Shown: piece after piece, positions 38,839 through 46,443 of the stretch
How positions within the stretch are numbered: position 1 is the stretch's first letter
How the letters are laid out: each line of letters opens with the position of its first letter
Assembly (NCBI GenBank): GCA_001752465.1
Contig: MDJB01000001.1
Coordinates: 124,001-188,000 of the forward strand
Direction of reading: 5' to 3'
DNA from: Haemophilus quentini
Lineage (GTDB): Bacteria; Pseudomonadota; Gammaproteobacteria; Enterobacterales; Pasteurellaceae
Length of the DNA stretch: 64,000 nucleotides
Position numbers and translations under genes: made by a program
Notes under the pieces: model-generated
What the model saw: the letters and a program-made list of their open reading frames with translations, nothing else
Told to the model about the DNA's origin: nothing
The model's database searches: none

Positions 38839-39069
38839 ATGAGTATTGAAGAACGCGTGAAAAAAATCATCGTTGAACAATTAGGTGTTAAAGAAGAAGA
38901 TGTTAAATCTGAAGCTTCTTTCGTTGAAGATTTAGGTGCGGACTCTTTAGACACAGTTGAATTAGTAATGGCTTTAGAAGAAGAATTCGATATCGAAATT
39001 CCAGATGAAGAAGCTGAAAAAATCACAACTGTTCAATCTGCGATTGACTACGTGCAAAACAATCAATAA
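38839..39069 (+). CDS. acpP: Acyl carrier protein
   Basis: 76-aa acidic carrier of growing fatty acyl chains. The phosphopantetheine Ser is in [19 protein letters not shown] (Ser36 counting Met). Preceded by ATAGGAAAAAC. fabF, which often follows acpP, is absent; an intrinsic terminator ends the gene. A phosphopantetheinyl transferase that could activate it lies at 40665. Confidence 0.98.
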   Translation: MSIEERVKKIIVEQLGVKEEDVKSEASFVEDLGADSLDTVELVMALEEEFDIEIPDEEAEKITTVQSAIDYVQNNQ

Positions 39070-39079
39070 TTTCAAGTTG

Positions 39080-39109
39080 GGCGACTTTTTAAGTCGCCTA
39101 ATTTTTTCA
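39080..39109 (+). terminator. Rho-independent terminator after acpP
   Basis: Perfect 8-bp stem GGCGACTT / AAGTCGCC with TTT loop (39080-39098), then TAATTTTTT. Confidence 0.88.
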
Positions 39110-39161
39110 AAAATTTCTTTCTAACATCACCGCACTTTTCTCTTATTCCTGCATTGTAAAA

Positions 39162-39175
39162 TTGATCTGAATTAC
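39162..39175. promoter_or_regulatory. Weak FNR-like site upstream of dcuB
   Basis: TTGATCTGAATTAC matches the FNR consensus TTGAT-N4-ATCAA at about 7 of 10 positions, 111 bp upstream of dcuB. dcuB is an anaerobic gene, which makes FNR control plausible, but one half-site is poor. Confidence 0.3.
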
Positions 39176-39272
39176 CTTTTAATTCAATTCTTGCTCTAAA
39201 ATTTAAAAAATATCTAGTTTTATTCCTCAAAAAGGGTATTATTTTTACAGTTTTTTTATTTTTGAGGTACTT

Positions 39273-40604
39273 ATGCTTTATTTAGAATTCTTATTCTTAT
39301 TATTAATGCTTTATATGGGAAGCCGTTACGGTGGTATTGGATTAGGTGTTGTTTCTGGTATCGGTCTTGCCATCGAAGTTTTCGTATTCCGTATGCCGGT
39401 GGGGAAAGCACCGATTGATGTAATGCTCATCATTCTTGCAGTAGTGACTTGTGCATCCGTGCTTGAAGCTGCAGGCGGTTTGAAATTTATGTTACAAATT
39501 GCCGAACGCATTCTCCGTAAAAATCCAAAACGTGTAACTTTACTAGGCCCATTGGTCGTGTATTTATTAACGTTTATGCTTGGTACAGGTCACTCTGTTT
39601 ACACAATTATGCCAATCATCGGTGATGTTGCATTGAAAAACAAAATCCGTCCAGAGCGCCCAATGGCTGCGTCTTCCGTAGCGTCTCAATTAGCCATCAC
39701 ATCTAGTCCACTCTCTGCAGCTGTTGTTTTCTATCTAGGTAAAATTACTGCAATGCCTGGTTTTGAGCATATTAGTTTGTTAGATATTATTTGTGTAACA
39801 GTTCCTGCAACTTTAGCGGGTACGATAGCGCTTTCTTTATATAGTATGCGTCGTGGTAAAGAGTTAGAACAAGATCCTGAATATCAACGTCGCTTACAAG
39901 ATCCAGTATGGCGTGAACGTATTTTAAATACCACAAGCACAACATTGAATGAAGCCCTTCCACAAGGTGCTAAAAAATCAGTTTATTTGTTCTTATTAGC
40001 ATTGGTGGTGATTGTTGCAATTGCGATGATTCCTGAAATTCGTACTATCGGTAGCGGAAAAGCGATTTCCATGTCGCTAATCATCCAAATGATGATGCTT
40101 TGTTTCGGTGGTGTGATTTTACTCGCAACGAAAACAAATCCTCAAATCGTGCCAAATGGCGTGGTATTTAAGTCCGGTATGGTGGCAGCGATTGCGATTT
40201 ATGGTATTGCTTGGATGAGCGATACTTACTTCCAATATGCAATGCCAGAATTTAAAGCTGCGATTACTGATATGGTTCAAACTTATCCTTGGACATTTGC
40301 CTTGGCATTATTTGCAGTTTCTGTCGTAATTAACAGCCAAGCTGCGACTGCAGTCATGTTATTACCTGTTGGTATTGGTTTAGGCATTCCTGCACCAATC
40401 TTGGTTGGTTTAATGCCAGCAACTTATGCTTATTTCTTTATTCCAAATTATCCATCAGACATTGCAACAGTAAACTTTGACGTAACGGGTACAACGAAAA
40501 TTGGTAAATATTATTTTAACCACAGTTTCATGGTGCCAGGTTTAATTGGGGTTGTTGTTGCTTGCTTGGTTGGTGTTTCTGTGGCGGAATTAGTGATTCG
40601 CTAA
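39273..40604 (+). CDS. dcuB: Anaerobic C4-dicarboxylate antiporter DcuB
   Basis: Inner-membrane fumarate/succinate exchanger used in fumarate respiration. 443 aa with about 10-12 hydrophobic helices, beginning MLYLEFLFLLLMLYMGSRYG. Recognised segments are GTGHSVYTIMPIIGDVALK and RPERPMAASSVASQLAITSS, which are conserved in Dcu transporters, and FIPNYPSDIATVNFDVTGTT near the C-terminus. DcuA is the alternative; DcuB is preferred from memory of the Haemophilus gene. Ends at a terminator that overlaps the acpT promoter region. Confidence 0.93.
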   Translation: MLYLEFLFLLLMLYMGSRYGGIGLGVVSGIGLAIEVFVFRMPVGKAPIDVMLIILAVVTCASVLEAAGGLKFMLQIAERILRKNPKRVTLLGPLVVYLLTFMLGTGHSVYTIMPIIGDVALKNKIRPERPMAASSVASQLAITSSPLSAAVVFYLGKITAMPGFEHISLLDIICVTVPATLAGTIALSLYSMRRGKELEQDPEYQRRLQDPVWRERILNTTSTTLNEALPQGAKKSVYLFLLALVVIVAIAMIPEIRTIGSGKAISMSLIIQMMMLCFGGVILLATKTNPQIVPNGVVFKSGMVAAIAIYGIAWMSDTYFQYAMPEFKAAITDMVQTYPWTFALALFAVSVVINSQAATAVMLLPVGIGLGIPAPILVGLMPATYAYFFIPNYPSDIATVNFDVTGTTKIGKYYFNHSFMVPGLIGVVVACLVGVSVAELVIR

Positions 40605-40633
40605 TTTACACACAAACTAAATCCTTTTAATAT

Positions 40634-40663
40634 AAAAGCACCTTTGAATGGTGCTTTTATTTT
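40634..40663 (+). terminator. Rho-independent terminator after dcuB
   Basis: Perfect 9-bp stem AAAAGCACC (40634-40642) / GGTGCTTTT (40650-40658), then ATTTTT. The ATG of the next gene (40665) lies immediately after the T-run, so that gene has no room for a separate leader. Confidence 0.85.
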
Positions 40664-40664
40664 T

Positions 40665-41372
40665 ATGACAACCTACATCGCCTACGGCAATATAAATCAA
40701 CCTTTTTCTTTGGAATCCTTACCCGATGAACTGATTCCAGAAAATCTATATCAAATTGAAATGAATAGCTCGCGTGTATTTCAGCGTCATCAGTGTCGTC
40801 GGCTTGCTCATTTATTACTTTTCCAACTTCTAAAAATATCTGGAAAATCCACCGCACTTTTATCTCAAATTCATCGTACTGAAAGTGGCAGACCCTATTT
40901 TCTTGATGAGCGAATAGATTTTAATATCAGCCATTCAGGTGATTGGGTGGCAGTAATATTAGATATTAGAAATGAAGAAAAAAGTGCGGTGGGAATTGAT
41001 ATTGAATTTCCTAAAATAAGAAATTTTACGGCGTTGATGGAACATATTGCACCAAAAGAAGAAATTGATTGGTTTCATCATCAGCAGGATTCTTTGAAGG
41101 CTTTTTATCTTTGTTGGTGTTTGCGCGAAGCTGTATTGAAATCTCAAGGATTTGGGATCGTAAAATTATCCAGTGTTCGTCATTTTCCTGAACAACAAAA
41201 AATTTTTTCAGATTATTGTCCGCAGGGGCAGTTGTGGTTTACTGATGAACTCCCCGTTTATTTAGCTGCTTTTGTCAATCATCAAGAAAAATTACCGCAC
41301 TTTTATGAATGGAGTGGAGAACAATTGCAACTTAAAATACTACAAGAATTCAGCTTTTATCGTGTGAACTAG
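40665..41372 (+). CDS. 4'-phosphopantetheinyl transferase (Sfp/AcpT type)
   Basis: Transfers phosphopantetheine from CoA to carrier proteins. I chose the ATG at 40665 (MTTYIAYGNINQPFSLESLP), giving 235 aa; the upstream frame start lies inside the terminator. Signature motifs are VGIDIEFPKIR (about 106-116, metal Asp/Glu) and WCLREAVLKSQGFGI (about 150-164, the W-K/R-E-A motif). Close to acpP, which may be its substrate. Three uptake signals lie within or at its ends (40851, 40982, 41294), unusually dense. Beyond it base composition drops and the accessory island begins. Confidence 0.9.
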   Translation: MTTYIAYGNINQPFSLESLPDELIPENLYQIEMNSSRVFQRHQCRRLAHLLLFQLLKISGKSTALLSQIHRTESGRPYFLDERIDFNISHSGDWVAVILDIRNEEKSAVGIDIEFPKIRNFTALMEHIAPKEEIDWFHHQQDSLKAFYLCWCLREAVLKSQGFGIVKLSSVRHFPEQQKIFSDYCPQGQLWFTDELPVYLAAFVNHQEKLPHFYEWSGEQLQLKILQEFSFYRVN

Positions 41373-41456
41373 AGGGATTATTATATTTAAAACCTCACCA
41401 AACGATAGGTTTTGGATTAGGTGGGGATATTCTTTAGGCGGAGAGGGCATGAAAAG

Positions 41457-41840
41457 ATGGGGAGAGTAAAAAGTATAGCTGTCGTGATATTTCTTATTTT
41501 ATTTTTTACAATAACATCTATTTATTCATGTAGTGATAAGGGGAAGTTAGTTACATATAGGTCACAAGCTGGAGAAAGATTACTAAATTTTTTATATAAA
41601 GAAAATTTATCTAGGGATATATTGAATGTAGATAATTTTAGGTTTTATGAAATTAATATAACTTTATCTGGAGAAAAAGATAAATATGAGAGTTTTATTA
41701 TTAAGCATGGTTATCTAAAAATGGATAATTTAACTTTTTGTAAAGATGGTAATTCAATAAAAGTATTGTATTTGAATAAAAATACCTTATTAAGGTATTC
41801 ATATGATAATCATTATTGCAAAGAGACAGTAGATGGATAA
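41457..41840 (+). CDS. Small predicted lipoprotein/secreted protein of unknown function
   Basis: 127 aa from the ATG at 41457 (MGRVKSIAVVIFLILFFTIT then SIYSC), preceded by GGCGGAGAGGG; an in-frame GTG at 41421 is an alternative. The N-terminal hydrophobic segment ends in SIYSC, a weak lipobox. The rest is polar and Lys/Tyr/Asn-rich (SGEKDKYESFIIKHGYLKMD, then NLTFCKDGNS). I do not recognise a family. AT-rich and unlike flanking core genes, between a core PPTase gene and a hemagglutinin-like fragment, so it may be an orphan immunity or cassette protein. Confidence 0.5.
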   Translation: MGRVKSIAVVIFLILFFTITSIYSCSDKGKLVTYRSQAGERLLNFLYKENLSRDILNVDNFRFYEINITLSGEKDKYESFIIKHGYLKMDNLTFCKDGNSIKVLYLNKNTLLRYSYDNHYCKETVDG

Positions 41841-41928
41841 ATAAATCCTAAACAAGTATTGTGGAATATAACAGAGTCCAGAATAACTAAAGATTTTAAC
41901 TATAAGCAATTTGCACTGTTGATATAAA

Positions 41929-42303
41929 ATGTTAGGAATAAATTTAACTACGGCTTACTTATTAAAAGGAAAAGGAGCTATTCTTACTGTAGGGGGAAAT
42001 ACAGTAGCAAGGGTAATTAATTCTTATGTCACTGATCAACCTGTATTCGATGGCGCAATCTCTAGTGGTATTGGTAGTGTTGTAGGTTATGGAATAGGTA
42101 AAGCTATTGATATTCCATTAAATAAAAAATACCCAGATTTAACTTGGGTTAAATATAATCCTCAGCCTTTGAATGATAAACTCCCTTATGTTTATACATA
42201 TAGAATAAGTATTGTTCCTAGTATTTCAGGAAGTTTAGGAGGGGAAAGTTTAAATAGAAGCGCACAATATATTTATAATGAGTCTCAAAAAGGAAGTGAA
42301 TAA
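41929..42303 (+). pseudogene. CdiA/filamentous hemagglutinin-like C-terminal (pre-toxin) fragment
   Basis: 124 aa beginning MLGINLTTAYLLKGKGAILT, with Gly/Ala/Ser-rich hydrophobic stretches (GGNTVARVINSYVTDQPV, then SGIGSVVGYGIGKAIDIPLN). The pattern resembles the region just before the variable toxin tip in CdiA/FHA-type polymorphic toxins, for example TxYLLTGKGAxxTxGxNxxxNxxSQY. No large N-terminal exoprotein or VENN motif is present, so this is an orphan tail or cassette. Its stop overlaps the start of a tiny ORF. Family call is from pattern memory and moderate. Confidence 0.5.
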
Positions 42304-42313
42304 TGAAAGAATC

Positions 42314-42445
42314 ATGTTGGATATTCTACTTTCTATTTTTATTGGGGTTTCTTTTTCATTATTATCGTTGATAGTTGGTAGATTGATTTACAATATTGAT
42401 AATTCAATATCTATTTTTGAGCTAGAATTGATTTTTTTGGTATAA
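42314..42445 (+). CDS. Tiny membrane ORF, possible immunity remnant
   Basis: 43 aa, MLDILLSIFIGVSFSLLSLI then VGRLIYNIDNSISIFELELI. One clear transmembrane helix followed by a partly hydrophobic segment. A second short hydrophobic frame follows at about 42467-42529 (MTLFVSSLYFILFFYGRNLK), so the two may be parts of one broken small membrane protein. It sits directly after the CdiA-like fragment, where an immunity gene would be expected. No family recognised; coding status uncertain. Confidence 0.3.
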   Translation: MLDILLSIFIGVSFSLLSLIVGRLIYNIDNSISIFELELIFLV

Positions 42446-42566
42446 AAAACTTTCATTTTTAATCAAAATGACATTGTTTGTATCAAGTCTTTACTTTATT
42501 CTTTTTTTCTATGGTAGGAATTTAAAGTAGCAAGATAATTTACTTAAATAATTATTTACTCCCCAA

Positions 42567-42699
42567 GATAGCGCGCGTCTCCTGACGCGTGCTTGTATCG
42601 AGTTAAAAAATAAACAAACTGAAATTATTCATAAAAATAGTGAAAATCTGAATCAAATGAAATTGATGTTTAGGCTCGCGTTGGGAAACGTGCGCCATC
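42567..42699. repeat. 133-bp segment bounded by 16-bp imperfect inverted repeats, upstream of the SUKH gene
   Basis: GATAGCGCGCGTCTCC (42567-42582) is the reverse complement of GGAAACGTGCGCCATC (42684-42699) at 13 of 16 positions, and all three differences are transitions. The ends are much more GC-rich than the AT-rich interior. The left end also forms a local hairpin (GCGTC-TCCT-GACGC). The segment stops 14 bp before the SUKH gene start. It could be a small mobile or recombination element in a toxin/immunity array. Confidence 0.4.
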
Positions 42700-42712
42700 G
42701 TTGGAGCATTAA

Positions 42713-43213
42713 GTGAAGGACGTTAAAGAAAAGTTTAGAAATATTGATATTTGGTCTTTTGATGGAAAAGGCGATATAAATAACATATTGAAATTTCAAT
42801 CTATATTCAACATTACTCTGCCAAATACTTATAGAGAATTAATGACTAGGTATAATAATCCTAAGTTTGAACAAGACACTTTTGATTTCTATGATCCCTA
42901 TCATGAACGAGAATCTTTAGCATCATTTGGATTTGATGGGTTTAATTCCCAATATGAGAATATTTATAATCAATTTATTTATTCAGATGAAAATGGATAT
43001 GAAAATGTGTATTCATTTGCTCATACATCTGAAGGAAATTGGTTATGCTTTGATGATAGAGATTCCCCCACAACATCAGAACCAAAGATCTCTTTAGTTA
43101 TTCATTATGAATATAACGATGAAATAGGAAAATGGCTTATTTTACCTGTGGCAAATAATTTTGATGATTTTCTCGATAGTCTTTACGATTTTAATGAGCG
43201 CTATCCTGATTAG
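42713..43213 (+). CDS. SMI1/KNR4 (SUKH) superfamily immunity-like protein
   Basis: 166 aa with a GTG start (VKDVKEKFRNIDIWSFDGKG) behind TTGGAGC. The SUKH pattern is clear: an N-terminal helix, then FQSIFNITLPNTYRELMTRY (the typical LPxxYxxxLxxYN), a mid-protein SFGFDGF segment, FAHTSEGNWLCFD (like FAxxxxGDxxxFD) and a late DEIGKWLILPVANNFDDFLD. SUKH proteins are common immunity partners of CDI and other polymorphic toxins. No intact toxin is adjacent; only the CdiA-like fragment upstream. Low-GC island gene, probably horizontally acquired. Confidence 0.8.
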   Translation: MKDVKEKFRNIDIWSFDGKGDINNILKFQSIFNITLPNTYRELMTRYNNPKFEQDTFDFYDPYHERESLASFGFDGFNSQYENIYNQFIYSDENGYENVYSFAHTSEGNWLCFDDRDSPTTSEPKISLVIHYEYNDEIGKWLILPVANNFDDFLDSLYDFNERYPD

Positions 43214-43780
43214 CAAGGAGTAACAGTGTTTCTCTAAAAAATATAAATGGCGAAAGTGTATATGCTTGTACTAATTAAGAAAGTGATTTAAAAATCGGGC
43301 AATTTAGTCATGTAAAATCGCTAATCATCGATTTAATTAACGCAGTTGAAAGTGCGGTCAATTTTCAAAGAGTTTTAAAACTTCTCGAAACTGACCGCAC
43401 TTTTGTATTTTCAGAGCTGTTTATCTTTAAGCAAATCTTATAATTTCACATTCAACTTCGCGTAAGCAAACCCGACTTTTTCTACGGAAATATCACAAGA
43501 GAGCAAGCCACCTAAGCTGCGATGAGAATTAACATCTCTTTTTCTGAAAATGTGCGTATTGCTATTAAAGGCAATCTTAATTTAAAAACCTGTTAAAGCT
43601 GTAACTGCTATGATAGTAAACAGCAAAAGCTATCTAACGCTAACGGAAAAAATCTCCGCGCCTAAGGGGGATAACTTGAAAGTGAGGCGAAATTAATGGT
43701 TATCCCCTCTTGCATTTTCATAGACGCGCCCCATTTATTTAGCTAAACTCTTAACAATTTTTTGACAAATGGAGAATGAA
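43214..43780. other. Gene-free 567-bp stretch between the accessory island and hflK
   Basis: No convincing gene. It contains an inverted pair of uptake signals, AAAGTGCGGTCA (43349-43360) and TGACCGCACTTT (43392-43403), with a 31-nt loop followed by TTGTATTTT, a likely terminator. It also contains GGGGATAAC (43667-43675) with GTTATCCCC (43699-43707), a perfect 9-bp stem. The rest is probably island debris and the hflK promoter region; no promoter stands out. Confidence 0.5.
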
Positions 43781-45016
43781 ATGTCACAGAACGGTTCAGA
43801 TCGCGATCCTTGGAGTAAACCAGGGCAAAGCAACGACCAACAGCCGGGAAATTCATCCAATAATAATGGATGGAATAACAATCAAAATCGTGGAAATCAA
43901 GAACAATCTCCGCCAGATATTGAGGAGATTTTTAATAATCTTCTAAAAAAATTAGGTGGTGGAAATAAAAAGAGCGGTCAAAACAATGGTAGTTCTCAAA
44001 ACAGTACGCCATTTAATTTTGGAAAAGTGGTGCCGCTTGCTGTTGCCATTGGTGCGATTATTTGGGGCGTAAGTGGTTTCTACACCATTAAAGAGGCTGA
44101 GCGTGGTGTAGTGCTTCGTTTTGGTGAATTACATTCTATTGTTCAACCAGGTTTGAACTGGAAGCCAACATTTGTAGATAAAGTATTGCCAGTGAATGTA
44201 GAGCAAGTTAAAGAACTTCGCACACAGGGTTCCATGCTGACTAAAGATGAAAATATGGTTCGTGTGGAAATGACTGTGCAATATCGTGTGCAAGATCCTG
44301 CTAAATATCGTTTTAGCGTGACGAATGCGGATGACAGTTTAGGTCAAGCGACTGACAGTGCATTGCGTTATGTGATCGGACATATGTCAATGAATGATAT
44401 TTTAACAACAGGCCGTGCGGTTGTTCGTGAAGATACGTGGAAAGCATTAAATGACATTATCAAATCCTATGATATGGGACTTGAGGTTATTGATGTTAAC
44501 TTCCAATCTGCACGCCCACCTGAAGAAGTAAAAGATGCCTTTGATGATGCGATTAAAGCGCAGGAAGATGAACAACGTTTCATTCGTGAAGCGGAAGCCT
44601 ATGCCCGAGAGAAAGAGCCGATTGCGCGTGGTGATGCACAACGTATTATTGAAGAAGCGACAGCTTATAAAGATCGTATCGTGTTAGATGCACGAGGTGA
44701 AGTGGAACGTTTGCAGCGTTTGTTGCCTGAATTTAAAGCTGCACCAGATTTACTGCGTGAGCGTTTATATATTCAAACCATGGAAAAAGTCATGGCAAAT
44801 ACGCCAAAAGTGATGCTTGATGGCAATAATGGTAACAATTTAACTGTGTTACCGTTAGAACAAATTATGGGTAAAAAACTATCAGCTAAAGCGCCAGCCG
44901 TAACTGAAAGAGCGGTAGAATCTGCGCCTGTTTTATCACAGCCAGAGCGTATTAATCATTCTTCAAGCCAACTACCAAGCACTGTTGAGCCGATTCGCCA
45001 AGGGAGATTTAACTAA
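43781..45016 (+). CDS. hflK: HflK, membrane SPFH protein of the HflKC-FtsH complex
   Basis: With HflC forms a periplasm-facing cage around the FtsH protease. I chose the ATG at 43781 (MSQNGSDRDPWSKPGQSNDQ), because an upstream in-frame ATG at 43769 overlaps the Shine-Dalgarno GGAGA; this gives 411 aa. A Gly/Asn-rich cytoplasmic head precedes the transmembrane helix at about 82-102 (VVPLAVAIGAIIWGVSGFYT). The SPFH domain has ERGVVLRFGELHSIVQPGLN. Its stop shares one base with the hflC start. Confidence 0.97.
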   Translation: MSQNGSDRDPWSKPGQSNDQQPGNSSNNNGWNNNQNRGNQEQSPPDIEEIFNNLLKKLGGGNKKSGQNNGSSQNSTPFNFGKVVPLAVAIGAIIWGVSGFYTIKEAERGVVLRFGELHSIVQPGLNWKPTFVDKVLPVNVEQVKELRTQGSMLTKDENMVRVEMTVQYRVQDPAKYRFSVTNADDSLGQATDSALRYVIGHMSMNDILTTGRAVVREDTWKALNDIIKSYDMGLEVIDVNFQSARPPEEVKDAFDDAIKAQEDEQRFIREAEAYAREKEPIARGDAQRIIEEATAYKDRIVLDARGEVERLQRLLPEFKAAPDLLRERLYIQTMEKVMANTPKVMLDGNNGNNLTVLPLEQIMGKKLSAKAPAVTERAVESAPVLSQPERINHSSSQLPSTVEPIRQGRFN

Positions 45017-45903
45017 TGCGTAAATTTTTATTACCAGCTATTTTTGTCATTGCGGCAGTGGTGTATTCCAGTGTCGTGGTCGTGACGGAAGGTACTCGCG
45101 GTATTATGTTGCGATTCAACAAAGTACAACGTGATGCAGATAACAAAGTGGTTGTATATGAACCAGGCTTGCATTTTAAAGTGCCTTTGATTGATAGCAT
45201 TAAAGTTTTAGATGCACGTATTCGCACCTTAGATGGATCAGCAACACGTTTTGTTACTGTTGAGAAAAAAGACTTGCTAGTAGATTCTTATGTGAAATGG
45301 AAGATTAGTGATTTTGGTCGATTCTACACATCTACTGGTGGTGGCGATTATACTCAAGCTTCAAGCTTGTTAAGCCGTAAAGTAAATGACCGTTTGCGTT
45401 CTGAAATTGGTACAAGAACCATTAAAGATATCGTTTCTGGTACGCGTGGTGAATTAATGGAAGGTGCAAAAAAAGCTTTAAATTCAGGGCAAGATAGTAC
45501 GGCAGAATTAGGTATTGAAGTGATTGATGTGCGTGTAAAACAAATTAATTTACCGGACGAAGTATCTTCTTCAATTTATCAACGTATGCGTGCAGAACGT
45601 GATGCAGTCGCGCGTGAACACCGTTCTCAAGGTAAAGAAAAAGCTGCATTTATCCAAGCAGATGTAGATCGTAAAGTGACGTTGATTCTTGCTAATGCAA
45701 ATAAAACTGCACAAGAATTACGTGGTTCAGGCGATGCAGCGGCGGCAAAATTATATTCAGATGCTTTTGCACAAGAGCCACAATTCTTTACTTTTGTACG
45801 TAGCTTAAAAGCCTATGAAGCAAGTTTTGCAAATTCTGACAATATGATGATTTTGAAACCAGATAGTGATTTCTTCCGCTTTATGCAAGCACCGAAGAAA
45901 TAG
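45016..45903 (+). CDS. hflC: HflC, partner of HflK
   Basis: 295 aa. N-terminal transmembrane helix at about 4-22 (FLLPAIFVIAAVVYSSVVVV) and SPFH domain starting EGTRGIMLRFNKVQRDADNK. The helical C-terminal part carries the AERDAVAREHRSQGKEKAAF segment. Co-translated with hflK (TAATG overlap). Ends at a strong terminator shared with the convergent methyltransferase gene. Confidence 0.97.
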   Translation: MRKFLLPAIFVIAAVVYSSVVVVTEGTRGIMLRFNKVQRDADNKVVVYEPGLHFKVPLIDSIKVLDARIRTLDGSATRFVTVEKKDLLVDSYVKWKISDFGRFYTSTGGGDYTQASSLLSRKVNDRLRSEIGTRTIKDIVSGTRGELMEGAKKALNSGQDSTAELGIEVIDVRVKQINLPDEVSSSIYQRMRAERDAVAREHRSQGKEKAAFIQADVDRKVTLILANANKTAQELRGSGDAAAAKLYSDAFAQEPQFFTFVRSLKAYEASFANSDNMMILKPDSDFFRFMQAPKK

Positions 45904-45916
45904 ATTTAAAATTGAT

Positions 45917-45948
45917 AAAAACACCTTCCTCGTGAAGGTGTTTTTTTA
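45917..45948. terminator. Rho-independent terminator after hflC
   Basis: AAAAACACCTTC / GAAGGTGTTTTT with a 5-nt loop; the T-run overlaps the 3' end of the convergent gene at 45946. Confidence 0.87.
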
Positions 45949-46380
45949 TAGCCAGCATCTTACTTTTTGTTTGTAACGACGATATTCATTGCCAAATTTA
46001 CTTTCCAAATAGGCTTCTTCTCGGGCTATTTGACAGTGGTTCATAACTAGTATAAAGACAATCACGCCTAACCAAGCCAAACTATTACCCAACCAAAGAG
46101 CCCACGCAATTAACATTAACAGCAAACTTAAATACATTGGATTACGGCTAAATCGAAATATGCCTGTAGAAACTAATTGTGTTGTGTGTTTAAAGTCATG
46201 AGGATTGATGGTCGTTTTGCGTATAAAAAATTGAAGCACACTGCCCCCAGCAATTAAAAATGAAAGCGTAATGACAAAGGCAATAACTGCAAAATGGATA
46301 GAATAACTAGCTACTTTTGGCAAAAAATACATTGCTGTGCCAATTAATAAACAGAGTAGTGGTGGTGGAATAAATAACAT
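45946..46380 (-). CDS. Isoprenylcysteine carboxyl methyltransferase (ICMT)/PEMT-like membrane protein
   Basis: 144 aa, mostly hydrophobic, with about four transmembrane helices. The conserved C-terminal region of the ICMT/DUF1295 group is clear: GIFRFSRNPMYLSLLLM (about 75-91) and REEAYLESKFGNEYRRYKQK (about 120-139). The substrate is unknown; bacteria do not usually have prenylated proteins, so methylation activity is only inferred. Convergent with hflC; a single uptake signal (46429-46437) lies between it and the nagE pseudogene. Confidence 0.85.
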   Translation of the reverse strand: MLFIPPPLLCLLIGTAMYFLPKVASYSIHFAVIAFVITLSFLIAGGSVLQFFIRKTTINPHDFKHTTQLVSTGIFRFSRNPMYLSLLLMLIAWALWLGNSLAWLGVIVFILVMNHCQIAREEAYLESKFGNEYRRYKQKVRCWL

Positions 46381-46443
46381 CGCTAAATCTCATTAATAAA
46401 AATGCCGCCTAGTGATAGACGGCATGTAAAGTGCGGTCAAAAT

